This document shows, one piece after another, positions 7,072-17,200 of a stretch of DNA of 64,000 nt. Below the pieces are notes generated by a model, which saw only the letters and a list, made by a program, of their open reading frames with translations, searched no databases and was not told the DNA's origin. Within the stretch, counting starts at the first letter, position 1. The number at the start of each line of letters is the position of its first letter. Made by a program: the position numbers and the translations under genes. This DNA comes from Ruegeria arenilitoris. GTDB lineage: Bacteria; Pseudomonadota; Alphaproteobacteria; Rhodobacterales; Rhodobacteraceae. Location: assembly GCF_013030265.1 (NCBI RefSeq), contig NZ_WPZQ01000009.1:62001-126000 (forward strand), in the 5' to 3' direction.

Positions 7072-9354
7072 TCAGCCGCACTTGGAGTGACCACAGCTTC
7101 GGCAAGTCATGCACCCTTCGATCATGACCATGTCGTATTGTCCGCAGGATGGGCATGCCTTGCCACGCGGAGCATCCATGTTCACAACCTGCGCCTGCGG
7201 ATCGGATTTCAGCCCCATCCCCTCTCCTTCGAGAAAGCCGATGGCGACCATGTGCTGTTCAATCACGCCACCAATTGCGGCCAGAATTGATGGGATGTAC
7301 TTGCCCTGAACCCAGGCACCACCACGCGGGTCGAACACCGCTTTCAACTCTTCAACCACAAATGAAACATCACCACCACGACGGAACACAGCCGAGATCA
7401 TCCGCGTCAGGGCCAGCGTCCAGGCATAATGCTCCATGTTTTTCGAGTTGATAAAAACCTCGAATGGTCTGCGACGCCCGCCAATCACGATGTCATTGAT
7501 GGTCAGATAGATCGCATGCTCGCTATCGGGCCATTTCAGCTTATATGTCGATCCCTCAAGCGATTGTGGTCGATCCAGAGGCTCGGACATGTAGATGACA
7601 TCGCCGCCATCAACTTCATGAGGCGCATCAGCGCTTTCGCCGGGCACTTTGTCCGAGCTTTCAGAAACCGTCAGGACAGAACCCGTCACATCATTCGGTC
7701 TGTAGGTAGTGCAACCCTTGCAGCCCAGATCCCAGGCTTGCATGTAAACATCTTTGAACGCGTCAAAGCTGATATCTTCGGGGCAGTTGATGGTTTTGGA
7801 GATCGAACTGTCGATCCATTTCTGTGCAGCGGCCTGCATCTTGACGTGATCTGACGGCGACAGTGTTTGGGCATTGACGAAGTAGTCCGGCAGCTCAACA
7901 TCCCCAAACTTGTCACGCCACATCTGAACCGCATAATCCACGACCTCTTCTTCGGTACGTGAGCCATCTTTCTGCAGAACCTTGCGGGTATAGGCATAGG
8001 CAAAGACCGGTTCGATCCCAGACGACACGTTCCCAGCATAGAGCGAGATCGTCCCGGTTGGTGCGATTGATGTTAGCAAGGCGTTGCGAATGCCATGCTC
8101 GCGGATCGCATCGCGTACGTCGTCATCCATCTGCAGCATCGTGCCGCTGTCCAGATACTTCTCAGCGTCAAACAGGGGGAAGGCGCCTTTTTCCTTGGCC
8201 AAGTCTACTGACGCCAGATAAGCGGCGCGAGCGATTGCGTGCAGCCAGCGCTCGGTCTGTTGCGCCGCTTCATCTGAGCCATAGCGCAGGCCCAGCATCA
8301 GCAAGGCATCCGCAAGCCCGGTGACACCCAGACCGATCCGGCGCTTGGCCTGAGCTTCTGCTGCTTGCTCCGGCAGCGGGAACTTCGACGCATCCACCAC
8401 GTTGTCCATCATCCGAACTGCGGTTGCGACCAGCTCTTGCATGGCCGCCTCATCAAGATGGGCGTCTTTTCCGAACGGATCCGCAACCAGACGTGCCAGA
8501 TTAACCGAACCCAAAAGGCAAGCACCATAGGGCGGCAAAGGTTGCTCACCGCAGGGGTTTGTTGCCGCGATGGTCTCGACATAGCTCAGGTTATTGGCCT
8601 GATTGATGCGATCAATGAAGATTACACCCGGCTCGGCATAATCGTAGGTTGCCTGCATGATCTTGTTCCAAAGATCACGCGCCTGAACGGTGTGATAGAC
8701 CTTGTCGCCGAACACCAGCTCCCATGGGCCATCAGCCTTGACTGCCTCCATGAAGGCATCGGTAACCAGCACCGACATGTTAAACATACGCAGGCGCGCA
8801 GGGTCGGATTTGGCGGTAATGAAGTGCTCGATATCCGGATGGTCGCAGCGCATGGTCGCCATCATCGCACCCCGGCGTGATCCAGCCGACATGATCGTGC
8901 GGCACATGGCGTCCCAGACATCCATGAACGACAACGGCCCCGAGGCATCAGCGGCCACGCCATGCACATCCGCGCCGCGCGGACGAATGGTTGAGAAATC
9001 GTAACCGATTCCGCCGCCCTGCTGCATCGTCAGTGCCGCCTCTTTCAACATGTCGAAGATACCGCCCATGCTGTCCGGAACTGTCCCCATCACGAAGCAG
9101 TTGAACAGGGTAACGCGCCGCGCGGTCCCCGCTCCGGCGGTAATGCGCCCTGCAGGAAGATATTTGAAATCTTCTAAAGCCTCGAAAAACTTCTGCTCCC
9201 AGTGTGCGGGATCATTTTCGACCTGAGCCAGATCGCGCGCGATGCGACGCCACGAGTCCTCGACTGTCTGGTCAATGGGTGTGCCATCCGCCTGTTTAAA
9301 GCGGTATTTCATGTCCCAGATCTGCTCGGCGATGGGGGCGGCAAAGCGGCTCAT
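7072..9354 (-). CDS. nrdJ: Adenosylcobalamin-dependent (class II) ribonucleoside-diphosphate reductase
   Basis: A 760-residue enzyme that reduces ribonucleotides to deoxyribonucleotides for DNA synthesis, using coenzyme B12 to make the thiyl radical. It needs no oxygen and no second subunit. The active-site Cys pair partner lies in VTLFNCFVMG (about residue 88). The N-x-C-x-E radical site is in NPCGEQPLPPYGACLLGSVN, and the phosphate-binding loop is near SIAPTGTISL. A C-terminal four-Cys zinc ribbon (CPSCGQYDM...CMTCRSCG) is typical of NrdJ. The ATG at 9354 matches the family N-terminus. It is monocistronic and divergent from the DUF1489 gene. I see no cobalamin riboswitch in the 129-base leader. 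Confidence 0.96.
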   Translation of the reverse strand: MSRFAAPIAEQIWDMKYRFKQADGTPIDQTVEDSWRRIARDLAQVENDPAHWEQKFFEALEDFKYLPAGRITAGAGTARRVTLFNCFVMGTVPDSMGGIFDMLKEAALTMQQGGGIGYDFSTIRPRGADVHGVAADASGPLSFMDVWDAMCRTIMSAGSRRGAMMATMRCDHPDIEHFITAKSDPARLRMFNMSVLVTDAFMEAVKADGPWELVFGDKVYHTVQARDLWNKIMQATYDYAEPGVIFIDRINQANNLSYVETIAATNPCGEQPLPPYGACLLGSVNLARLVADPFGKDAHLDEAAMQELVATAVRMMDNVVDASKFPLPEQAAEAQAKRRIGLGVTGLADALLMLGLRYGSDEAAQQTERWLHAIARAAYLASVDLAKEKGAFPLFDAEKYLDSGTMLQMDDDVRDAIREHGIRNALLTSIAPTGTISLYAGNVSSGIEPVFAYAYTRKVLQKDGSRTEEEVVDYAVQMWRDKFGDVELPDYFVNAQTLSPSDHVKMQAAAQKWIDSSISKTINCPEDISFDAFKDVYMQAWDLGCKGCTTYRPNDVTGSVLTVSESSDKVPGESADAPHEVDGGDVIYMSEPLDRPQSLEGSTYKLKWPDSEHAIYLTINDIVIGGRRRPFEVFINSKNMEHYAWTLALTRMISAVFRRGGDVSFVVEELKAVFDPRGGAWVQGKYIPSILAAIGGVIEQHMVAIGFLEGEGMGLKSDPQAQVVNMDAPRGKACPSCGQYDMVMIEGCMTCRSCGHSKCG

Positions 9355-9483
9355 TGGTGATTCCCTGTCTTGAAAGAGGCACCCAGATTAGACCATTTCA
9401 ACGCCCGACCACAACAGCTTGATGACAATCGCGCATGAGCTACAATATAAAGGTGGGCCTAGGGACGACTCTGTGGGAAAGCT

Positions 9484-9915
9484 GTGGATAAGTACGTAAA
9501 CCTCATAAAACTATCGGTCGGATCGGAAAGCGTCGACACCCTGATCGCGTGGCAGGATACCTACCGCCAGCGGTTCGAGGACGGCTTGCCCCGCCATGTC
9601 ACCCGTATGTGGCCCAAGCGTGAGGCAGAGATTCTGAAGGGCGGGTCGATCTATTGGGTAATCAAAGGCGTCGTGCAATGCCGCCAGCGTATCCTGAGGC
9701 TGGATGAGGTTATCGGCGACGACGGCATTCGCCGTTGCGCTATCGTGTTGGAACCCGAAGTGCATCGCACCCAAAACGCCCAGAAACGACCGTTTCAGGG
9801 TTGGCGCTATTTAAAGCCCGAAGATACCCCCGCAGACCTGCCCAAAGGCAAGTCGCAGGATGATGCTCTGCCCGAAGATCTGAACCGAGCGCTGGCTGAG
9901 ATCGGCGTCCTTTAA
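9484..9915 (+). CDS. DUF1489-family protein
   Basis: A 143-residue cytosolic protein of the alphaproteobacterial DUF1489 family, recognisable by the N-terminal LIKLSVGSESVDTLIAWQ, the central TRMWPKREAEIL, GGSIYWVIKGVVQCRQRIL and GWRYLKPEDTPADL motifs. Its function is unknown. The start is GTG, with GGGA about eight bases upstream; no better in-frame start exists. It faces nrdJ across a 129-base divergent promoter region and runs head-on toward hisG, whose end is two bases away. The tight convergence without a visible hairpin suggests overlapping transcript ends. Confidence 0.88.
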   Translation: MDKYVNLIKLSVGSESVDTLIAWQDTYRQRFEDGLPRHVTRMWPKREAEILKGGSIYWVIKGVVQCRQRILRLDEVIGDDGIRRCAIVLEPEVHRTQNAQKRPFQGWRYLKPEDTPADLPKGKSQDDALPEDLNRALAEIGVL

Positions 9916-9917
9916 GA

Positions 9918-10607
9918 TCAGCTCAGCCGATCCATCAACTCAGACAGTACCGCTTTATCAGCCGGGCTATAGCTGGCTTCTCGGCTGCGCCACAGGGTCG
10001 CCTGCGACTTCAGAATCAAACCATCAGACAAGATCTTCAGGTGATTGGCCCGTAACGTTTCACCGGTTGAGGTGATGTCAGCGATGGCCTCGGCAGTTTC
10101 GTTGACTACCGTGCCTTCCGTTGCCCCCTGACTATCCACCAATGTGTAGTCGGCCACCCCTGCATCGGTCAGGAATTCCCGCACCAGCCTGTGATACTTT
10201 GTTGCAATGCGCAGCCGGTGCCCGTGGGTTCGACGAAATGCAGCCGCAGCGCCATCCAGATCGTCCAGCGTATCGACATCCACCCAACAGGCTGGGGTGG
10301 CAATGATCAGGTCAGCCTGACCGAAGCCCAAAAGGGATACTTCTTCGACTTGCTGCTCCCATCGGGGTAATTTCTCATGCACAAGGTCAGTACCCGTTAC
10401 ACCCATGTGGATGCGCCCCGCCGCTAGCTCGCGCGGGATTTCACCAGCGGAAAGCAGGATCAGCGAGACGCCGTCTATCCCTTCAACTTTGCCGGCATAC
10501 TCGCGGTCAGACCCGCTACGGGACAGAATAATCCCGCGTTTTTCAAACCATGAGAAGGTTTTTTCCATCAACCGGCCCTTCGAGGGCACACCCAGTTTCA
10601 GGCTCAT
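9918..10607 (-). CDS. hisG: ATP phosphoribosyltransferase, short-form catalytic subunit
   Basis: This protein catalyses the first step of histidine synthesis, ATP plus PRPP giving N1-phosphoribosyl-ATP. At 229 residues it is the short form (HisGS) that lacks the C-terminal regulatory domain and needs HisZ. Family motifs seen are LGVPSKGRLMEKT at the N-terminus, the GRIHMGVTGTDLVHE segment and the PRPP-binding region LVDSQGATEGTVV. The ATG at 10607 overlaps the hisZ stop by four bases, which couples their translation. It is last in the hisS-hisZ-hisG operon. Confidence 0.95.
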   Translation of the reverse strand: MSLKLGVPSKGRLMEKTFSWFEKRGIILSRSGSDREYAGKVEGIDGVSLILLSAGEIPRELAAGRIHMGVTGTDLVHEKLPRWEQQVEEVSLLGFGQADLIIATPACWVDVDTLDDLDGAAAAFRRTHGHRLRIATKYHRLVREFLTDAGVADYTLVDSQGATEGTVVNETAEAIADITSTGETLRANHLKILSDGLILKSQATLWRSREASYSPADKAVLSELMDRLS

Positions 10608-11692
10608 TGCGCCGCCTCCTCGATCTCGAGCATCAGGTCCGGTCTCAGCACACCACCAACCGCAGGTATTTCCGCGCCGTTACCCAGTTGCCGGGTCAGG
10701 GCGTCATATCGTCCACCTGTGGCGATAGGAGGCAGATCAGGGCGACCCTCGGCGTAGAAGCCAAAGACAAACCCATCATAGTACTCCATCGATGTACGCC
10801 CATAGGCAGCCTCGAAATCCAACTTTTCTACATCGACACCGCGCGCCTGCAGTGAAGCGATCCGCGTCTCCAACCGGTCCAGGGCTGGTGTGATCTGAGG
10901 AAGATCGACGGCCACATCGCGCAATTGCTCAAGCGCAAAGGGCATTGTCTCGCGCACGGTTAGCAGCGACTCAAGGCCCGCAAGTTCGTTGTCGGAAATG
11001 GGTGGCGTGTCCCGATCTTCGCGCAACGCTACAATGCGTGCCTCGATCTCTGATGCACGTCGCTTTCCGATCATCGGGGCCTCGAAAGCCATTGGATTAG
11101 CCGCCGATAGCAATTCGCTGCGCAATTCCGGTTCAGGCTTACGTCCAGCAAATCGATCCAGCAGAATGCGGAAACGGCGAGGTCGCCACAAGTGCCGCAT
11201 CAGAGCGGACTTACGACGGTCAGTTGTACGCAGGCCCTGTACTGCAGCGATCAGTATGCCAATGTCCCCGGTAGCCGCACGCAAAGGCAAGCCGCGCAAT
11301 TGCAGAGCAAAGAGAGAAAAGACCTCGGCGTCTGCCCCTGAGGGATCATCGCGGTCAAAGACCTCATACCCGACCTGAATGTACTCGTTGGCCCGGTCCG
11401 GATCATGCTCCTGACGGCGAAACACTTCACCGGAATAGGTATATCGTGCCGGCTCGGCCCCTTCTGTCATGTGCATCTGCACAACGGGCAGCGTAAAGTC
11501 GGGACGTAGCATCTGTTCGCCCCGCAGAGCGTCTGAGGTCACATACGCCCGGGCACGGATATCCTCGCCGTACAGATCAAGCAGCGTTTCCGCCGGTTGC
11601 AGCAAAGGCGTATCGACAACCTGCGCGCCAGCGGCCTCGAACCGGACGCGCATCATCGCGGCGCGGGCCTGTATCTGAGAACGGTTGGCCAT
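10604..11692 (-). CDS. hisZ: ATP phosphoribosyltransferase regulatory subunit
   Basis: A 362-residue paralogue of histidyl-tRNA synthetase without the anticodon-binding domain. It forms a hetero-octamer with HisGS and confers catalytic competence and histidine feedback inhibition. Class II synthetase-like elements are visible: the LRPDFTLPVVQMHM strand-helix and ARYTYSGEVFRRQEHDP (motif 2-like), with a late GGRYDALTRQLGN glycine-rich segment. It lies three bases after hisS and overlaps hisG by four bases. The order hisS-hisZ-hisG is common in alphaproteobacteria. Confidence 0.93.
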   Translation of the reverse strand: MANRSQIQARAAMMRVRFEAAGAQVVDTPLLQPAETLLDLYGEDIRARAYVTSDALRGEQMLRPDFTLPVVQMHMTEGAEPARYTYSGEVFRRQEHDPDRANEYIQVGYEVFDRDDPSGADAEVFSLFALQLRGLPLRAATGDIGILIAAVQGLRTTDRRKSALMRHLWRPRRFRILLDRFAGRKPEPELRSELLSAANPMAFEAPMIGKRRASEIEARIVALREDRDTPPISDNELAGLESLLTVRETMPFALEQLRDVAVDLPQITPALDRLETRIASLQARGVDVEKLDFEAAYGRTSMEYYDGFVFGFYAEGRPDLPPIATGGRYDALTRQLGNGAEIPAVGGVLRPDLMLEIEEAAQ

Positions 11693-11695
11693 GGA

Positions 11696-13183
11696 TCAGT
11701 CCTGACTGTCCAGAATTTCACGCACTTTGGCGACCAGATCACCACGTGGCACTTCGAACTGGCTGGGGCGTTCTTTCCATTCCTCCAGCGTGGCACTTTC
11801 GGCAATTTTCGCGCCCAGGATCAGATCCTTGATTTGCACGATCCCGTTGGCCTTTTCGTCACCGCCTTCGATCACCGCGATCGGAGAGTTCCGCTTGTCC
11901 GCATATTTCAGCTGATTGCCAAAGTTCTTGGGGTTACCCAGATAAACCTCGGCCCGAATACCCGCGTTACGCAGCTCGGCCACCATCGCCTGATAATCCG
12001 CCATCCGGTCGCGATCCATTACGGTAACGACCACCGGGCCGGTCGCTTGCGCGGCGATCCTGCCCTTCTCACGCAGGGCGGCCAGCAGTCGATCGACGCC
12101 GATAGAAATACCCGTCGCGGGAACTTCCTGTCCGGTGAATCGCTTGACCAGATCGTCATAACGTCCACCGCCCGAGACTGACCCAAACTGCCGCTTGCGG
12201 CCTTTCTCGTCGAAAATTTCGAAGGTCAGTTCAGCCTCGTAGACCGGGCCAGTATAGTAGCCCAGACCGCGCACAACCGAAGGATCGATCTCGATCCGGT
12301 CCGCTCCGTACCCACCTGCATCGAGCAGTGCGCCGATTTGCTCCAACTCGGCAATTCCGTCCACGCCGATCTTGCTGTTACCTACAGCGGTACGCAGATT
12401 GGCCAGCGTTCCAGCGGTATCCGCCGCCTTCGAGGTCAGGAAAGCAATCACCGGCTCTGCCTGATCGTCGCTGAGACCAACTCCGTCAATAAACGCACCC
12501 GATGCGTCCAAACGACCTTTGGTCAGCAACTCACGCACACCCTGCTCACCCACCTTGTCGAACTTGTCGATGGTGCGCAGGACATTGTCACGAGCGGCAA
12601 CATCATCTCCAAGGCCCATCGCCTCAAGCACACCGTTCAGAACTTTGCGGTTATTGACGCGCACCAGATAATCGCCGCGCGGAATGCCGACGGTCTCCAA
12701 CGTATCAGACAGCATTGCGCAAATCTCGGCGTCCGCGGCCATCGAGGCCGTACCCACCGTATCGGCATCGCACTGATAGAACTGGCGGTAGCGACCTGGT
12801 CCGGGCTTTTCGTTGCGCCAGACCGGCCCCATCGCATAGCGGCGATAAGGCGTCGGCAGATCGTTGCGGTGCTGCGCATAGACCCGCGCCAGTGGTGCGG
12901 TCAGGTCATAGCGCAGGGCCATCCAGTCGCCCTTGTCGTTTTCGTCAACTTCCTGCCATGCAAAGACCCCCTCATTCGGGCGATCCACGTCTGGCAGGAA
13001 CTTGCCCAGCGCTTCGACGGTTTCCACAGCGCTGCTTTCCAGCGCATCAAAACCGTATCGATGATAGACGCCAGCAATGGTCCGCAGCATCTCAGTTCGC
13101 TGCGAGACTTCCGAGCCGAAATAGTCGCGGAACCCTTTCGGCGTGATTGCCTTGGGGCGGGGCTGTTTCTTGGGCTTGGCCAT
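11696..13183 (-). CDS. hisS: Histidine-tRNA ligase
   Basis: This enzyme charges tRNA-His in the cytosol. Class II catalytic motifs are present: [20 protein letters not shown] (motif 2), [14 protein letters not shown] and GGGRYDDLV (histidine-specific), and [12 protein letters not shown] (motif 3). The C-terminal about 100 residues form the alpha/beta anticodon-binding domain ([11 protein letters not shown] to VEGG-like end). At 495 residues it is longer than the roughly 420 of E. coli HisRS; the extra length is an insertion in the middle (about residues 200-290), as in the alphaproteobacterial type. It is first in the operon with hisZ and hisG, three bases ahead of hisZ. Confidence 0.95.
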   Translation of the reverse strand: MAKPKKQPRPKAITPKGFRDYFGSEVSQRTEMLRTIAGVYHRYGFDALESSAVETVEALGKFLPDVDRPNEGVFAWQEVDENDKGDWMALRYDLTAPLARVYAQHRNDLPTPYRRYAMGPVWRNEKPGPGRYRQFYQCDADTVGTASMAADAEICAMLSDTLETVGIPRGDYLVRVNNRKVLNGVLEAMGLGDDVAARDNVLRTIDKFDKVGEQGVRELLTKGRLDASGAFIDGVGLSDDQAEPVIAFLTSKAADTAGTLANLRTAVGNSKIGVDGIAELEQIGALLDAGGYGADRIEIDPSVVRGLGYYTGPVYEAELTFEIFDEKGRKRQFGSVSGGGRYDDLVKRFTGQEVPATGISIGVDRLLAALREKGRIAAQATGPVVVTVMDRDRMADYQAMVAELRNAGIRAEVYLGNPKNFGNQLKYADKRNSPIAVIEGGDEKANGIVQIKDLILGAKIAESATLEEWKERPSQFEVPRGDLVAKVREILDSQD

Positions 13184-13331
13184 TTTGGGGCGTCCTTGGG
13201 AGGTTTATGTTCCGCGCGCGGTCTATCCCATGGCCCTGATCGGGGCAAGCCAAGCCTCTGTCGCAGGGCATGGTTTCTCTGGTCTTGAGATTGCAGTGCC
13301 GCTATGACCGGCCCAGATACAGGAGCCCCGA

Positions 13332-13526
13332 ATGCAGCATCTGGAAGAACAGATCGCCCATCTGACCCGCACAGTTGAAGAGCTGAACACGGTCGTCACA
13401 CGCCAACAAGACGAAATCGATCGCCTGACCCGTCGCGTCGAAATGCTGCTGCAGCGCGAGGCTGAACGGGCACAGGAAGGGTCAGGCGGCGTTGTCATCG
13501 GAGACGAACGCCCGCCTCACTACTGA
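13332..13526 (+). CDS. slyX: SlyX family protein
   Basis: A 64-residue coiled-coil protein. The first 45 residues are a near-perfect heptad helix (QHLEEQIAHLTRTVEELN...), followed by a short tail ending RPPHY, the C-terminal signature of SlyX. Its function is unknown. It is found widely in proteobacteria. It is divergent from hisS with a 148-base gap and convergent with the small exported protein next to it, from which only four bases separate it. Confidence 0.85.
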   Translation: MQHLEEQIAHLTRTVEELNTVVTRQQDEIDRLTRRVEMLLQREAERAQEGSGGVVIGDERPPHY

Positions 13527-13530
13527 GGGT

Positions 13531-13899
13531 TCAAAACCCCAGCGTCGTTTTCACCGCGTTGTCGACCACTCCACCCAATAGGGCGTTCTTGTCCGCGGCG
13601 CATCCATCCGACAGAGCGGCTATGAATGCTTCACGCAGCTGTGCTTTTTCTTCATCCGTGGTCGCATGATCTTCGATATTGACCTGACGATTGTAGAGCG
13701 ACAAAGCCGTCATCTTCTGAACAACCGCCACCACAAATTCTTCGTCACCATCCGCCTCTTCAGCAATCGAGGCGCACGTATAGTGCATCAGGGGCAATGC
13801 ATCCTGCACCATCTGATCTGCTGCATCATCGGCCATCGCCACACTGGGACCCGCAAAGATCACGGCGTAAGCGGACATTCTGAGTTTACTTAACCGCAT
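13531..13899 (-). CDS. Small exported protein of unknown function
   Basis: A 122-residue protein with a probable signal peptide (about 1-22, ending SVAMA). The mature part is acidic and helical and has two Cys residues (HYTCASIAEE and SDGCAADK) that could form a disulfide. I recognise no family. The ATG at 13899 has GGAAGTG in front; a GTG nine bases upstream, overlapping the stop of the preceding gene, is an alternative start. It is co-transcribed with the glycine-zipper gene upstream. Confidence 0.65.
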   Translation of the reverse strand: MRLSKLRMSAYAVIFAGPSVAMADDAADQMVQDALPLMHYTCASIAEEADGDEEFVVAVVQKMTALSLYNRQVNIEDHATTDEEKAQLREAFIAALSDGCAADKNALLGGVVDNAVKTTLGF

Positions 13900-13904
13900 C
13901 GCAA

Positions 13905-14123
13905 TCACTTCCAGTTATGTCCGATAATGGCCCCAGCGACACCGCCGATCGCTGCACCTTTGCCATCGCCGACCAGCGCCCCAACACCTGCGCCAATCAG
14001 GGCGCCTTCAATTGTATTCTTTTTCTTTTTGTTGTCCGCATATCCTGCGGTCGCAGATGCCAAAATCAGCGAGGTTGCCGCAGCGATAGTGAAAAATCTG
14101 AATCCAGTACCAGCAATCGTCAT
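13905..14123 (-). CDS. Glycine-zipper exported/membrane small protein
   Basis: A 72-residue protein. Residues 1-29 form a signal peptide ending SATAGYAD. A Lys-rich KKKKN spacer follows, then a glycine zipper (IEGALIGAGVGALVGDGKGAAIGG with VAGAIIGHN) of the type found in outer-membrane-associated small proteins such as YMGG/OsmB-like families. GGAGGG lies eight bases before the ATG. Its stop nearly overlaps the start of the next small exported gene. A role in envelope stress is plausible from the family but not shown by the sequence. Confidence 0.8.
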   Translation of the reverse strand: MTIAGTGFRFFTIAAATSLILASATAGYADNKKKKNTIEGALIGAGVGALVGDGKGAAIGGVAGAIIGHNWK

Positions 14124-14213
14124 CTGGGTGCCCTCCTATGACGTGACCCAATGAATTACTTATACGTTCAGCCTAACCGTGCGCTAACCCTCTGGCAACA
14201 AACCAATGACTGT

Positions 14214-17200
14214 TCAGATTTCCTCGACCGACATAACGCCGTCCAGGGATTTGATGGCACCTTTGATTTGCGGGTTGATGGGAAAGCTCTGCCCCAGATC
14301 CATCTCGACATCTCCGGGCAGACCCGGGTCAAGCAGGCAAAGCTGAATCGGCCCCTTTGAAGTCCCTTTGGCGGCATTGGCTGCATCTTCCAAAACCTTG
14401 GCAACCGTGGGCAGGACGCCAGCCTCGTCAACAAAGATACGCAATCCGGTGGCACCCGCTTCGGCCACAACCGAGTCCACTGGCCCTACTGACCGACCCA
14501 ATAGTTTCAGCTGATCAGCTTCCATCGTCGCTTCGGCGGTCAGCACCACCTGCGCGCCAGTTTCCAGAAACTCGCGACTTTTCTCCAGCGTCTCCGAAAA
14601 CAAGGTGACCTCATAGGCCCCGGTGGGATCTGAAAGCTGAGCAAAAGCAAACCGGTTACCGCGTGCGGATTTACGCTCCTGCCTTCCGGCCACAACCCCG
14701 GCCATCTTGGCGATCAATGGGCCCGAGCGTGCCTTTTCCATCACCTCGTCCAGCGTCAGAACCTGCTTGCGCTTAAGCGCTGGCATATAGTCGTCCAGCG
14801 GGTGGCCCGAGAGATAAAAGCCGATAGCTTTGAATTCTTCGCTCAGACGTTCAGCAGGCAGCCAATCTGGTGATGGAGACAGCCGTGGTTCAGGCAGGTC
14901 ATCGCCAGCTTCACCGAACAAGGATACCTGGTTCGAGTTCTTCTGATCATGGATTGCTGCCGAGTATTGGACGAGCGGATCAAGGCTTTCGAATACGCGG
15001 CGACGGTTTTTGTCAAGCTCGTCAAAGGCCCCTGCCCGCGCCAACATCTCCAGCGGGCGTTTCCCGACTTTCTTCAAGTCAACCTGACGAGCAAAGTCGA
15101 ACAGGTTCACGAAGGGCTTGTCACCGCGCCCTTCGACGACAAGGTTCATCGCCTCGACACCCACGTTCTTGAGCGCGCCCAGCGCGTAGACCAGGTGCCC
15201 ATCGACCACATCGAATGTCGCAAGAGAGCGATTCACACAGGGCGGCACATAGGGCAATTCCAGCCCTTTGCGGACTTCTTCGAAATAGATGGCCAGCTTA
15301 TCGGTCAGGTGAATATCGCAGTTCATGACACCGGCCATGAACTCGACCGGGTGGTTCGCCTTTAGCCAGCCGGTTTGATAGCTGACGACCGCGTAAGCCG
15401 CTGCGTGGGATTTGTTGAAGCCGTAGTTGGCGAATTTCTCGAGCAGGTCGAAGACCTCAGACGCCTTCTTGGCGTCGACACCATTCTCTCCCGCACCCTT
15501 TTCGAATTTGGGGCGCTCGGCGTCCATCGCCTCTTTGATCTTTTTACCCATCGCACGGCGCAGCAAGTCAGCGCCGCCGAGGCTATAGCCTGCCATGACC
15601 TGCGCGATCTGCATAACCTGTTCCTGATAAACGATGATGCCTTGGGTTTCCTCAAGGATGTAGTCGATCAGCGGGTGGACGGATTCAATTTTCCGCAGCC
15701 CGTTCTTGACCTCGCAATAGGTCGGGATGTTCTCCATCGGGCCCGGACGGTACAACGCGACGAGGGCCACGATATCCTCGATACAGGTAGGCTTCATGCG
15801 CTTGAGCGCATCCATCATACCCGAGGATTCCACCTGGAACACAGCTACTGTCTTGGCTGCCGAATAGAGTTTATATGTCGCCTCATCATCCAGTGGAATG
15901 GCGTTGATCTGGTTCTCTGCCCCTTCGGCGGGTTCATAAAGCACAGTACCATCAGCAGCGACATGCAACGGGCGATCAGATTTGAAAATCAAATCCATCG
16001 CGTTCTGGATCACGGTTAGCGTCTTCAGGCCCAGAAAGTCGAATTTCACCAGCCCGGCTTGTTCGACCCACTTCATATTGAACTGGGTCGCAGGCATGTC
16101 AGAGCGCGGGTCCTGATACAGCGGCACCAGAGCATCAAGCGGGCGGTCCCCGATCACCACACCCGCCGCGTGGGTCGAGGCGTTTCGCAATAGCCCCTCG
16201 ACCTGCTGGCCATAGGTCAACAGACGATCGACGACCTCTTCGTTTCGCGCTTCTTCGCGAAGGCGAGGTTCATCTTTTAACGCCTTTTCGATCGAGACAG
16301 GTTTAACTCCCTCGACCGGGATCATCTTGGACAGGCGGTCGACCTGCCCGTACGGCATTTGCAAAACCCGCCCGATATCGCGCACGGCGGCCTTGGATAG
16401 AAGCGCACCAAAGGTGATGATCTGCCCCACCTTGTCGCGCCCGTATTTCTGCTGCACGTAACGGATCACCTCTTCGCGGCGGTCCATGCAGAAGTCGATA
16501 TCGAAGTCCGGCATCGAGACACGTTCCGGGTTCAGGAAGCGTTCGAAAAGCAGTGAATACCGCAGTGGGTCAAGGTCGGTAATCGTCAGCGCATAGGCGA
16601 CCAGCGAGCCCGCACCCGAACCCCGCCCCGGCCCCACTGGAATGTCGTGGTCTTTGGCCCATTGGATGAAGTCGGCAACGATCAGAAAATAGCCCGGGAA
16701 CCCCATGCCTTCGATGATACCAAGCTCGAAATCCAGCCGCTCCTGATACTCTTCGGGCGTCACCGCATGCGGAATAACGGCCAGACGTTTCTGCAGGCCT
16801 TCGTTGGCGATACGCCGCAACTCGGCCACCTCGTCATCTGCGAATTTCGGAAGGATCGGATCACGGCGATAAGCCATGAAGGCGCAGCGTTTGGCGATCT
16901 CGACCGTGTTTTCAATCGCTTCGGGCAGGTCGGCGAACAGGGTCACCATTTCTTGCTGCGACTTGAAATAGTGCTGCGCAGTCAGGCGACGGCGTCCTTC
17001 CTGCTGATCGACATAAGCGCCCTCGGAGATGCAGATCAGCGCATCATGCGCCTCATACATATCTGAGGTCGGAAAATAGACGTCATTGGTGGCGACCAAC
17101 GGCAGGTTCTTGGCATAGGCCATCTCGACATGACCGCGCTCGGTCAGGCGTTCCGCTTCGGGCTGACCGCCCTCACCGGGATGGCGCTGCAATTCTATGT

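Noticed and set aside
9355..9483. Possible cobalamin riboswitch or NrdR box ahead of nrdJ
   Set aside because: The leader is only about 130 bases and lacks the B12-box and the conserved riboswitch core. ACAATATA near 9441 matches only one half of an NrdR box.
12338..13288. 316-codon plus-strand frame opposite hisS
   Set aside because: It is antisense to a complete hisS with all class II motifs; high GC makes long antisense frames common.
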